A stretch of 7,384 bases of DNA from an uncultured Litoreibacter sp. (GTDB taxonomy: Bacteria > Pseudomonadota > Alphaproteobacteria > Rhodobacterales > Rhodobacteraceae). Position numbers and translations under genes: made by a program. The notes under the pieces are model-generated. The model had not been told where the DNA came from, searched no databases, and saw only the letters and a program-made list of their open reading frames with translations. Positions 1-7,384 of the stretch are shown here, piece after piece (the stretch's first letter is position 1; every line of letters begins with the position of its first letter). Where the stretch lies: the NCBI GenBank assembly GCA_937928335.1, contig CALFWN010000196.1:1-7384 (forward strand). The letters run 5' to 3'.

Positions 1-393
1 ATCGACGGCACCTTTCCCGACTACACCCGCGTCATCCCGGCGGGCAACACCCGCAAGATGGAAGTGGACGACTCGGACTTTGCCAAGGCCGTGGACCGGG
101 TTGCCACCGTCAGTTCCGAACGCTCGCGCGCGGTGAAACTGCAACTGGACGAGGATCGCCTGATCCTCTCCGTGAACGCCCCGGATTCGGGTGCTGCGGA
201 GGAAGAGCTGGCCGTGGCCTATGGCGACGAAAAGCTGGAAATTGGCTTTAACGCCAAATACTTGCTGGAGATCGCAGGGCAGGTGGATCGCGAAAACGCG
301 GTCTTCATGTTCAACTCCGCCGGCGATCCGACCCTGATGCGCGAAGGCAACGACCTGTCTGCGGTCTACGTCGTGATGCCAATGCGCGTCTGA
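1..393 (+). CDS. dnaN: DNA polymerase III beta subunit (sliding clamp), C-terminal part
   Basis: The beta clamp is a ring-shaped dimer that holds DNA polymerase III on DNA and is a docking hub for many replication and repair proteins. The window opens inside the gene; the frame is open from base 1 and gives 130 residues, roughly the last third of a clamp of about 370. These cover the end of domain 2 and domain 3. IDGTFPDYTRVIP at residues 1-13 is the conserved clamp motif near the start of domain 3, and the protein ends in YVVMPMRV, the classic clamp C-terminus (MPMRL in E. coli) that forms part of the partner-binding pocket. An in-frame ATG at 58 is internal and is not the start. The stop at 391-393 lies 10 bases before recF, so the two are probably co-transcribed. 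Identification is secure; the true start is outside the window. Confidence 0.97.
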   Translation: MDGTFPDYTRVIPAGNTRKMEVDDSDFAKAVDRVATVSSERSRAVKLQLDEDRLILSVNAPDSGAAEEELAVAYGDEKLEIGFNAKYLLEIAGQVDRENAVFMFNSAGDPTLMREGNDLSAVYVVMPMRV

Positions 394-403
394 CGCCGCG
401 TGG

Positions 404-1504
404 ATGGCTGACCTCTACCTCTCCAAGCTGCAACTTTCGCATTTTCGGTCGCATAAATCCGTCAGCCTCGCGCTGGATGGCCGCCCCATCGCCATCTACG
501 GCGCGAACGGTGCGGGCAAGACCAACATCCTCGAAGCCGTCTCCCTTTTGTCGCCGGGCCGTGGGCTCAGACGCGCCAAATCCGACGAGATTGCCCGTGC
601 CCCCGAGCATCTTGGCTGGAAGGTCGCAGGCCAGCTGCATTCGCTTGCCCAAATCCACGAGGTCGAGACCCGCGCCGAACATGGTGCCAACCGCACCGTG
701 ACCATCGACGCCAAGACCGCGGCACAAATCGCGCTGGGTCGCATCGCCCGCATTGTCTGGCTGATCCCCGCAATGGACCGGCTCTGGATCGAAGGGGCCG
801 ATGGCCGCCGTCGCTTTCTTGACCGCATGACGCTCAGTTTCGAACCCACCCATGCCGAGGCCACCGTCGCCTATGAAAAAGCCATGCGCGAACGCAACCG
901 GCTGCTCAAGGATATGGTACGCGACGCGATGTGGTACAAAGCCCTCGAAGACCAGATGGCCGAGGCCGGGGCCGCCATCATCGCCAACCGCGCGAACACC
1001 ATCGCCCGATTGCGCAGCGCAATGGATGCCGCCGAGACGCAATTTCCAACCGCCGATCTGTCCATCGAAGGCGACCTGATCGACAGCGCCGATGCCCTGC
1101 GCGCGGCCCTTGATCAATCGCGGCCCAATGACCTGCGGGCAGGGCGCAGCCTTATCGGCCCTCACCGCGCTGATCTGGCCGCGATCTACACCGCCAAAGG
1201 CGTCGAGGCGAAGCAATGTTCCACCGGCGAGCAGAAGGCGCTTTTGATCTCTCTCATCCTCGCCAATGCCCGCGCTTTGTCGGAAGATTTCGGCGCCGCC
1301 CCGATCATCCTATTGGATGAGGTCGCGGCCCATCTTGACGCCAACCGCCGGGCCGCTCTCTACGATGAAATTTCCACCCTCGGCGCACAGGCCTGGATGA
1401 CCGGCACCGGCCCCGAACTGTTCGAAGAACTCGGCGACCGGGCGCAGCATATCGAGGTCTCGGAAAAAGACGGCCAGTCGCAAATTGAAGAGGTGCAAAT
1501 ATGA
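404..1504 (+). CDS. recF: DNA replication and repair protein RecF
   Basis: RecF is an SMC-like ATPase that, with RecO and RecR, loads RecA at single-strand gaps and stalled forks. The 366-residue length is normal for the family. Visible motifs in order: LSKLQLSHFRSH near the N-terminus, Walker A GANGAGKT (33-40), the RRRFLDR element (135-141), SLIGPHRADL (249-258), the ABC signature STGEQKA (273-279), Walker B IILLDE (301-306) and a following D-loop with LD at 311-312. All catalytic elements are present. The ATG at 404 is chosen because the MADLYLSKLQLSHFR start fits the family. No clear Shine-Dalgarno precedes it, so translation probably depends on ribosomes finishing dnaN 10 bases upstream. 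The stop codon TGA (1502-1504) overlaps the ATG of the following small ORF, and the end of recF supplies that ORF's ribosome binding site. Confidence 0.97.
   Translation: MADLYLSKLQLSHFRSHKSVSLALDGRPIAIYGANGAGKTNILEAVSLLSPGRGLRRAKSDEIARAPEHLGWKVAGQLHSLAQIHEVETRAEHGANRTVTIDAKTAAQIALGRIARIVWLIPAMDRLWIEGADGRRRFLDRMTLSFEPTHAEATVAYEKAMRERNRLLKDMVRDAMWYKALEDQMAEAGAAIIANRANTIARLRSAMDAAETQFPTADLSIEGDLIDSADALRAALDQSRPNDLRAGRSLIGPHRADLAAIYTAKGVEAKQCSTGEQKALLISLILANARALSEDFGAAPIILLDEVAAHLDANRRAALYDEISTLGAQAWMTGTGPELFEELGDRAQHIEVSEKDGQSQIEEVQI
1487..1495 (+). promoter_or_regulatory. Strong Shine-Dalgarno for the small ORF at 1501
   Basis: GAAGAGGTG lies inside the last recF codons. GAGGTG (1490-1495 region) pairs with the 3' end of 16S rRNA, and the core AGAGG ends 7 bases before the ATG at 1501, the ideal distance. 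It is better than the sites before recF, the exporter or the lipoprotein. This is the main evidence that the ATG overlapping the recF stop is a real start. Confidence 0.65.
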
Positions 1505-1611
1505 ATGCTGCCTTAAAACAGGTTAACAAAGCCTTTCGAAATCGGCGCCCGAGTTTTGTACAAAATGGGTTTTGGGGTGATTTATTTGACCCCAATTCGT
1601 ATAAAACATGA
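1501..1611 (+). CDS. Small ORF of 36 codons coupling recF to the LysE-family gene
   Basis: This frame encodes a basic, aromatic-containing 36-residue peptide starting MNAALKQVNKAFRNRR and ending GFWGDLFDPNSYKT. I recognise no family, signal peptide or membrane segment. Three things support translation: its ATG overlaps the recF stop as ATGA (1501-1504), a strong GAAGAGGTG ribosome binding site stands 7 bases upstream, and its own TGA overlaps the exporter start as ATGA (1608-1611). The exporter has no visible ribosome binding site, so the small ORF may deliver ribosomes to it. The last third also spans a hairpin (1572-1595) that translation would melt. It could be a functional microprotein, a leader peptide that controls the exporter, or a chance frame; a random stretch of this length stays open fairly often, but not usually with both overlaps. 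Base composition is AT-richer than recF. Confidence 0.55.
   Translation: MNAALKQVNKAFRNRRPSFVQNGFWGDLFDPNSYKT
1572..1595 (+). promoter_or_regulatory. Hairpin just upstream of the LysE-family start
   Basis: TTGGGGT (1572-1578) and ACCCCAA (1589-1595) are perfect 7-bp complements around a 10-base AT-rich loop. The stem ends 12 bases before the exporter ATG and is not followed by a T run, so it is a poor intrinsic terminator. It could restrict ribosome access to the exporter start unless the small ORF is being translated, or, as DNA, serve as an operator. A 12-bp perfect palindrome, TTTTGTACAAAA (1554-1565), lies just upstream. The pairing is seen directly; the function is inferred. Confidence 0.4.
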
Positions 1612-2228
1612 CAATCACCCCGTTTGAGCTGCTGTTTTACGCGGGCGGGCTGTTCGTCCTGTTCATGACCCCCGGTCCCGTCTGGGTCGCGCTTCTCGCA
1701 CGCGCCATGTCAGGCGGTTTTAACGCTGCATGGCCTCTCGCATTGGGCGTGGTGGTGGGCGATGTCGTCTGGCCACTCATCGCAATTCTGGGCGTCACCT
1801 GGATTGTCGATCAGGCCGCATGGTTCATGGACATTCTCAAATGGGTCGCCGTTGCCATGTTCGCGGTGATGGGTATCCTATTGATAAAAAACGCAGAAAA
1901 GCAGCTCTCCGAGAATTCCCGCCTCACCCGTCCGGGCATGTGGGCAGGGTTCATCGCCGGGCTGGTCGTCATCATGGCCAACCCAAAAGCGGTGCTGTTC
2001 TACATGGGAATGCTGCCGGGTTTCTTCGACCTCACCCGCGTCACCGCATGGGACATCGCCGCCATCTGCGCCCTCAGCTTCGCCGTGCCCTTGATCGGAA
2101 ACCTCATCCTCGCCGCCTCCGTAGACCGCGTCAGGGGCATTCTAAAATCCCCTAACGCTTTGAAACGTATGAATATTACGGCGGGAATTTTGTTGCTGGC
2201 AGTTGCCTTGGTTATCGCAGTCGGATAG
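1608..2228 (+). CDS. LysE/RhtB family translocator (amino-acid or metabolite exporter)
   Basis: Proteins of this family are inner-membrane exporters with about six helices that expel amino acids such as lysine, threonine, homoserine or leucine, driven by ion gradients. The 206-residue length is typical. Visible hallmarks: a hydrophobic first helix followed by TPGPVWV (21-27), the second helix with LALGVVVGDVVW (44-55), helices near 59-68 and 76-93, the conserved ANPKAVLFY (124-132) and two C-terminal helices (about 150-172 and 188-206). The substrate cannot be told from sequence. The ATG at 1608 gives the usual N-terminus, but no Shine-Dalgarno precedes it (AATTCGTATAAAAC), and the start overlaps the stop of the 36-codon ORF, so translational coupling is likely. 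No good promoter was seen in the 103 bases after recF; transcription probably reads through from dnaN-recF. Confidence 0.93.
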   Translation: MTITPFELLFYAGGLFVLFMTPGPVWVALLARAMSGGFNAAWPLALGVVVGDVVWPLIAILGVTWIVDQAAWFMDILKWVAVAMFAVMGILLIKNAEKQLSENSRLTRPGMWAGFIAGLVVIMANPKAVLFYMGMLPGFFDLTRVTAWDIAAICALSFAVPLIGNLILAASVDRVRGILKSPNALKRMNITAGILLLAVALVIAVG

Positions 2229-2242
2229 GGTTAAGAGATAGC

Positions 2243-2271
2243 TTTTCAGTTGGCGTCTGCCAAAATTTAAT
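2243..2271 (+). promoter_or_regulatory. Candidate promoter with a dyad in the spacer, before the lipoprotein gene
   Basis: TTTTCA (2243-2248, -35-like, 4 of 6) and TTTAAT (2266-2271, -10-like, 5 of 6) are separated by exactly 17 bases and lie 18 bases before the ATG at 2290. The spacer contains the inverted repeat TTGGC-GTCT-GCCAA (2250-2263), which could be an operator or, as RNA, a weak hairpin after the exporter gene. The match is moderate and untested. Confidence 0.35.
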
Positions 2272-2289
2272 CAGGTATTTGAGTCTCAC

Positions 2290-2850
2290 ATGAAGAATTT
2301 TCTTAAAGTGATCGGTATTTTTCTATTCATATCAGCATGTTCCCCATCCACCCCGAGTGATCTTGAAACAAGGTTCGAACGGATGGATACGGGCCTTCTC
2401 TGGCTTGAACAGAGCACCACACAGTCCTTTGTCGAACTTGCACATGTCGAGGTTGAACTTGTCTCTCGCGGAGAAACCAAACGCGGTTCAGACTACATTG
2501 GAAAACGCACATCTGACTCTATCGGGAAGAGATTATTTGCAAGAAATCAAGGCGGTAGCGACATCTACAACTGCAGTGACTTCGCGAGTTCCTTCCAAGC
2601 TCAGAAGTTTTTCCTCGAGGCTGGAGGCCCGTCTCAAGACCCAAATAACCTCGATGCAGATGGCGATGGTCTGGCTTGCGAATGGGGTACCACCGTGCAG
2701 CAATACGCGCGCGCCAACCGACCAAAGCCAGTAGCCCAACCCCGCCGCACACTCCGACCTCGCCGGGTGTACTCAAACTGCTATACGGGCCCCCGGGGCG
2801 GAACCTACACCATCACGGCGAGTGGTCGTAAGAACTATGGTGGGTGTTAA
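2290..2850 (+). CDS. Lipoprotein with excalibur calcium-binding-like domain and C-terminal TGPRGG module
   Basis: A 186-residue secreted protein. Residues 1-16 form a lipoprotein signal peptide with lipobox ISAC and modified cysteine C17, so it should be membrane-anchored and face the periplasm. Residues about 90-133 match the excalibur domain: IYNCSDF (92-98), then DADGDGLACEWG (122-133), with D122, D124, D126 and E131 as presumed calcium ligands and C95/C130 as a likely disulfide. A proline/arginine-rich linker (145-160) leads to a C-terminal module with CYTGPRGGTY (164-173) and GRKNYGGC (179-186), similar to TGPRGG modules found at the ends of other small bacterial secreted or nuclease-like proteins. 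Residues 20-88 are unrecognised. Ca binding follows from the domain; the cellular role is unknown. The ribosome binding site is weak. The gene is less GC-rich than dnaN, recF or gyrB, which may reflect acquisition. Confidence 0.85.
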   Translation: MKNFLKVIGIFLFISACSPSTPSDLETRFERMDTGLLWLEQSTTQSFVELAHVEVELVSRGETKRGSDYIGKRTSDSIGKRLFARNQGGSDIYNCSDFASSFQAQKFFLEAGGPSQDPNNLDADGDGLACEWGTTVQQYARANRPKPVAQPRRTLRPRRVYSNCYTGPRGGTYTITASGRKNYGGC

Positions 2851-2851
2851 A

Positions 2852-2864
2852 GGTATTAAATACC
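2852..2864. terminator. Short dyad between convergent genes, possible weak terminator
   Basis: GGTATTAAATACC is a near-perfect dyad (5-6 bp stem, tiny loop) in the 20 bases between the stop of the lipoprotein gene (2850) and the stop of the reverse gene (2871). Its location suits a bidirectional terminator, but the stem is short and AT-rich and has no T run, so this is a weak call. Confidence 0.2.
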
Positions 2865-2870
2865 AATGGG

Positions 2871-3200
2871 TTAGCTAAGCGCCGACAACCGTCCGCGCGT
2901 TGCTTTCTTCAGCTCCGACATCACAGCCGGACCGGGTCTGACAGGCGTCTTCCGCCGGGAAGAAGCCCATCCCACCCGGCGCGCACTGGCGAATTTCGTC
3001 CGAGCAGAGCCACCGGGGTCCAGCAGCATATCCAACGTCTCTTCCAGCTTGTCGGAGACGTCTCCCAAGCCCTTTTCATCGGCAAAATTCGCCAGCGTCA
3101 CCACCACGTCAAACAGGCGGTCCTGCTCTTCTTTTGTGATCGGTTTTCGGGCCTCTGACTGCTTAGCGCCTACAGGCACGCCGTTGATCCTGATTTTCAT
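2871..3200 (-). CDS. Uncharacterised 109-residue protein
   Basis: I do not recognise this protein. On the reverse strand the ATG is at 3200-3198, preceded by AGGAA (3212-3208) at 7 bases, a good ribosome binding site, with a second GAGGAAA just upstream. It begins MKIRINGVPVGAK, followed by a charged, probably helical central part (residues about 20-62, containing EEQDRLFDVVVTLANFADEK and DKLEETLDMLLDPG). The C-terminal 45 residues are rich in R, K, S and A and look unstructured. No signal peptide, membrane segment or catalytic motif is visible; it is probably cytoplasmic. It is transcribed against its neighbours and is convergent with the lipoprotein gene, 20 bases apart. The basic tail could be a shifted or decayed frame after a real N-terminal half. 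The start signal makes a real gene more likely than not. Confidence 0.6.
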   Translation of the reverse strand: MKIRINGVPVGAKQSEARKPITKEEQDRLFDVVVTLANFADEKGLGDVSDKLEETLDMLLDPGGSARTKFASARRVGWASSRRKTPVRPGPAVMSELKKATRGRLSALS

Positions 3201-3218
3201 TGTTATGTTCCTGTTTCC

Positions 3219-3452
3219 TCAATAAATGCTGGATATATCCGGTGCCGGGCGGCGTCCAGAACCTCCCTGAAACCGGGCAAAACCCTGCCATATCCGCGCC
3301 TGCGAAAGCGAAGTGCTGCCGAGCCGCGAAGGCCACACCGCCACTCGCAAAATCAGCACGACCCAAGGCTGACCGGCTAAGGCATTCAGGCAGGGGCGGT
3401 TTTTCCGAATCCGGCGAGTGATCAAGGGGGCGTCAACCACCTGAATACCCAT
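3219..3452 (-). CDS. Doubtful 77-residue ORF within repeat-like DNA
   Basis: A reverse-strand frame starting at ATG 3452-3450 (MGIQVVDAPLITRRIRKNR...) with AAAGG about 7 bases upstream. It ends at TGA 3221-3219, whose last bases begin the GAGGAAA in front of the 109-residue reverse gene, so the two would be adjacent, 18 bases apart. The product is rich in R, W, S and P with no recognisable domain. The same frame is open upstream of the ATG, and its first part lies in the foldback sequence described at 3367-3504, which argues that the open frame may be a by-product of repeat DNA rather than a gene. I keep it only as a possibility. Confidence 0.22.
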   Translation of the reverse strand: MGIQVVDAPLITRRIRKNRPCLNALAGQPWVVLILRVAVWPSRLGSTSLSQARIWQGFARFQGGSGRRPAPDISSIY

Positions 3453-3504
3453 GAAGGGGCCTTTTCTGGGGATAGAATGTGCCCTGTTGATAACCCGGTC
3501 AGCC
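3367..3504. repeat. Imperfect inverted repeat (foldback), centre near 3456
   Basis: GGCTGACCGG (3367-3376) and CCGGTCAGCC (3495-3504) are perfect 10-bp complements. Inside them, ATCAAGGGGG (3421-3430) pairs with CCCTGTTGAT (3482-3491) with one mismatch and one wobble, and the centre is near-palindromic (AAGGGGCCTT, 3454-3463). Read on opposite strands, both arms encode KGPF[M/L]GI followed by LITR. The arms are unequal in length, so this looks like a degraded palindromic element or a large hairpin. Its identity as a mobile or repeated element is inference; no target-site duplication was found. Confidence 0.45.
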
Positions 3505-3609
3505 CAAAAGGAAGCACTGCATGTCACGCCTGCAAAACCCGCTGAGTCGCGACGCGAAAACCGGAGGCGTCCGAACGGGCACAGAACCACAAGATGTTGC
3601 GTCAATCGC

Positions 3610-3640
3610 GTGACAATGCCGGGGAAATTCCTTATATATT
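3610..3640 (+). promoter_or_regulatory. Likely gyrB promoter
   Basis: GTGACA (3610-3615, 5 of 6 to TTGACA) is followed after 17 bases by TATATA (3633-3638), or after 19 by TATATT (3635-3640). Transcription would begin near 3645, leaving a leader of about 20 bases. GGGA (3654-3657), 8 bases before the ATG at 3666, is the probable ribosome binding site. This is the best promoter-like pair in the window and suits independent expression of gyrB away from recF. Confidence 0.6.
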
Positions 3641-3647
3641 GCGCTGA

Positions 3648-6080
<2,433 letters not shown>

Positions 6081-6145
6081 CATGGCGACGCGTGCGTCGG
6101 ATCTGGGCAAGTCATTGATATCCATAGGGAACATAAAATTCCTTA

Positions 6146-6160
6146 ACCCTTTGTTAGGGT
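6146..6160 (+). terminator. Weak hairpin downstream of gyrB
   Basis: ACCCT (6146-6150) and AGGGT (6156-6160) form a 5-bp stem with a TTGTT loop 65 bases after the gyrB stop. There is no T run after it, so it is at best a weak terminator. It overlaps the CtrA-like TTAA-N7-TTAG (6143-6157). Confidence 0.2.
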
Positions 6161-6233
6161 GGTATTCCGCAAACCATGCCTGCGCGGATTGCAGCTGTTT
6201 TATGCATATTTTGAGCAGAAAGAAGCAGGGCGG

Positions 6234-7384
6234 ATGCGCGTATTAGAGACCGAAGTTCTGATTGTCGGCGGCGGCCCTGCGGGGCTGTCTGTGTCGTCAG
6301 AGCTGCGCGGTGTTGCGTCCATTCTGGTGCATCAGGATCGTGAAATCGGCAAGCCGGTGCGCACCTCGGGCGGGTCGTGGCTGGCGGATATGCAGCGGCT
6401 TGGCATCCCTGAGGATCTGTATCAGCGGATCAACCGGATGGACGTGTTTTCCGACACGCGAGGGCTACAGGTCGATATCTCCGACGCACCCGCCGTGGTT
6501 CTGGACATCACGCGGCTCTATCTTTGGCTCGCCTCCAAGGCCACGTCCGAAATTTTCTGTGCCACGAAATTTCTGCGCACAGAGAAGGTCGCGGGCGGTT
6601 ATCTATCGACCCTGCGCACGGCGGGCCAAGGCGAATGGCAGGTCAAATCGCGCCAGATCGTGGACGCGTCTGGCTGGCATTGCATCGTGCTGGAAAGCCT
6701 CGGGCTGAACACCAAACCTGCGCGGGACGCGGTGGGGATCGAATATGAATACCCCGTCGAAAACATCGACATGAGCCGCGCGATCCTGTTCTTCGGCTCT
6801 TTCGCGTTGGCGGGCTATGGCTGGGCCTTCCCCACCAATTACGGCACGCTGCGGCTTGGGGTAGGCGTGATCCGCCCCGTCTCTGATGCGTCGCCAAAGG
6901 ACATGATGGCGACGCTCTTGGCATCCGGCGAGTTGCAGCGCATGGGTCTGCCGCACCCTGAGGGAAAGCATGTCAACGCGGGCACCATCCCCTCCGTCGC
7001 CTATGAAAAGCAGCTGGTCTACGCAGACGTGATCCGCGTCGGCGACAGCGCCAATATGGCCACGCCCACCCTGGGCGAAGGGTTGCGGATTTGCATTGAG
7101 CAGGGGCGTTTGCTGGGCACAGCGCTCAGCGCCCGCACCCCGGCCGCCTTGAGCAGATGGGAGGCCGAGGCCAACCGCAGATTGGCGCTGAACTACAAGA
7201 TCGGCTTCTGGGTCAACCAAGCAGCGGCGCAATACACGATCCAAAACTGGGAGCGGTCCCTCGACCGCATGGCCAGATTGCCGGGGCCGGAACTGATGGC
7301 CTATTTCCGCAATGATTTCTCCACGGGGATGATTGTCAGGCGCGTGAGCCTGTTGCTTTGGCGGAAAATAAAGGACCGGTTGGC
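6234..7384 (+). CDS. FAD-dependent oxidoreductase of the geranylgeranyl-reductase type, 3' end cut
   Basis: 383 codons are open to the window edge with no stop, in a frame ending mid-codon. Residues 7-17 hold the Rossmann FAD motif GGGPAG (12-17; G12, G14, G17) after a short beta strand. KPVRTSGGSW (40-49) corresponds to the KPCGGG region of the family, VDASGW (143-148) is the second dinucleotide motif, YGWAFPTNYGTLRLGVGV (195-212) matches the family's GYGWxFP segment, and VGDSANMATPTLGEG (269-283) is the FAD-ribityl-binding GD...P..GEG motif. Such flavoenzymes reduce isoprenoid double bonds or related substrates using NADPH; the actual substrate here is unknown. The cysteine usual after KP is replaced (V42). 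Residues after about 310 are not recognised. ATG 6234 is the only sensible start; AGGG (6227-6230) is close to it, so the ribosome binding site is suboptimal. No clear promoter was found in the 153-base gap after gyrB. Confidence 0.85.
   Translation, partial: MRVLETEVLIVGGGPAGLSVSSELRGVASILVHQDREIGKPVRTSGGSWLADMQRLGIPEDLYQRINRMDVFSDTRGLQVDISDAPAVVLDITRLYLWLASKATSEIFCATKFLRTEKVAGGYLSTLRTAGQGEWQVKSRQIVDASGWHCIVLESLGLNTKPARDAVGIEYEYPVENIDMSRAILFFGSFALAGYGWAFPTNYGTLRLGVGVIRPVSDASPKDMMATLLASGELQRMGLPHPEGKHVNAGTIPSVAYEKQLVYADVIRVGDSANMATPTLGEGLRICIEQGRLLGTALSARTPAALSRWEAEANRRLALNYKIGFWVNQAAAQYTIQNWERSLDRMARLPGPELMAYFRNDFSTGMIVRRVSLLLWRKIKDRL

Noticed and set aside
311..1216. 301-codon minus-strand open frame across dnaN/recF
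   Set aside because: Same antisense effect; it lies over the conserved recF ATPase sequence and shows no motif.
1513..1527. TTAA-N6-TTAAC near the start of the small ORF, resembling a CtrA box
   Set aside because: The spacer is 6 rather than 7 bases and it lies in coding sequence just after recF; too weak to call.
1586..1605. TTGACC ... TATAAA before the exporter, resembling a promoter
   Set aside because: The boxes are only 8 bases apart and the -10-like box would end 2 bases before the ATG; this cannot be a normal promoter.
6202..6246. 14-codon ORF overlapping the flavoenzyme start
   Set aside because: No ribosome binding site, and the overlap is easily due to chance; nothing supports a leader peptide.

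Overview
The window looks like a stretch of an alphaproteobacterial chromosome, most likely from Rhodobacterales (roseobacter-like). The basis is the GC-rich, G/C-ending codon use, the dnaN-recF...gyrB order typical of a chromosomal replication-gene region, and the protein sequences themselves. This placement is inferred from style and synteny, not from a database search.

Layout. 1-393: the last 130 codons of dnaN (sliding clamp). 404-1504: recF, complete. 1501-1611: a 36-codon small ORF that overlaps the recF stop by ATGA and overlaps the next start by ATGA, with a strong ribosome binding site. 1608-2228: a LysE/RhtB-family exporter with no ribosome binding site of its own. 2290-2850: a lipoprotein carrying an excalibur-type domain and a C-terminal TGPRGG module. 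On the opposite strand, 3200-2871 is a 109-aa protein I do not recognise. 3201-3665 is a long intergenic stretch that holds an imperfect foldback (inverted repeat) sequence, a doubtful short reverse ORF and the gyrB promoter. 3666-6080: gyrB, complete. 6081-6233: spacer. 6234-7384: an FAD-dependent reductase of the geranylgeranyl-reductase type, cut by the right edge.

How it fits together. dnaN, recF and gyrB supply replication processivity, gap repair/RecA loading and supercoiling control. About 2.1 kb of unrelated accessory genes sits between recF and gyrB and is less GC-rich in places. recF, the small ORF and the exporter appear to be one translationally coupled chain. The lipoprotein has its own promoter candidate and faces the reverse gene tail to tail. 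gyrB has a separate promoter.

The most interesting items are the doubly overlapping small ORF with the hairpin at its end, just before the exporter start, and the foldback sequence at about 3367-3504, whose two arms give similar peptides when read on opposite strands.
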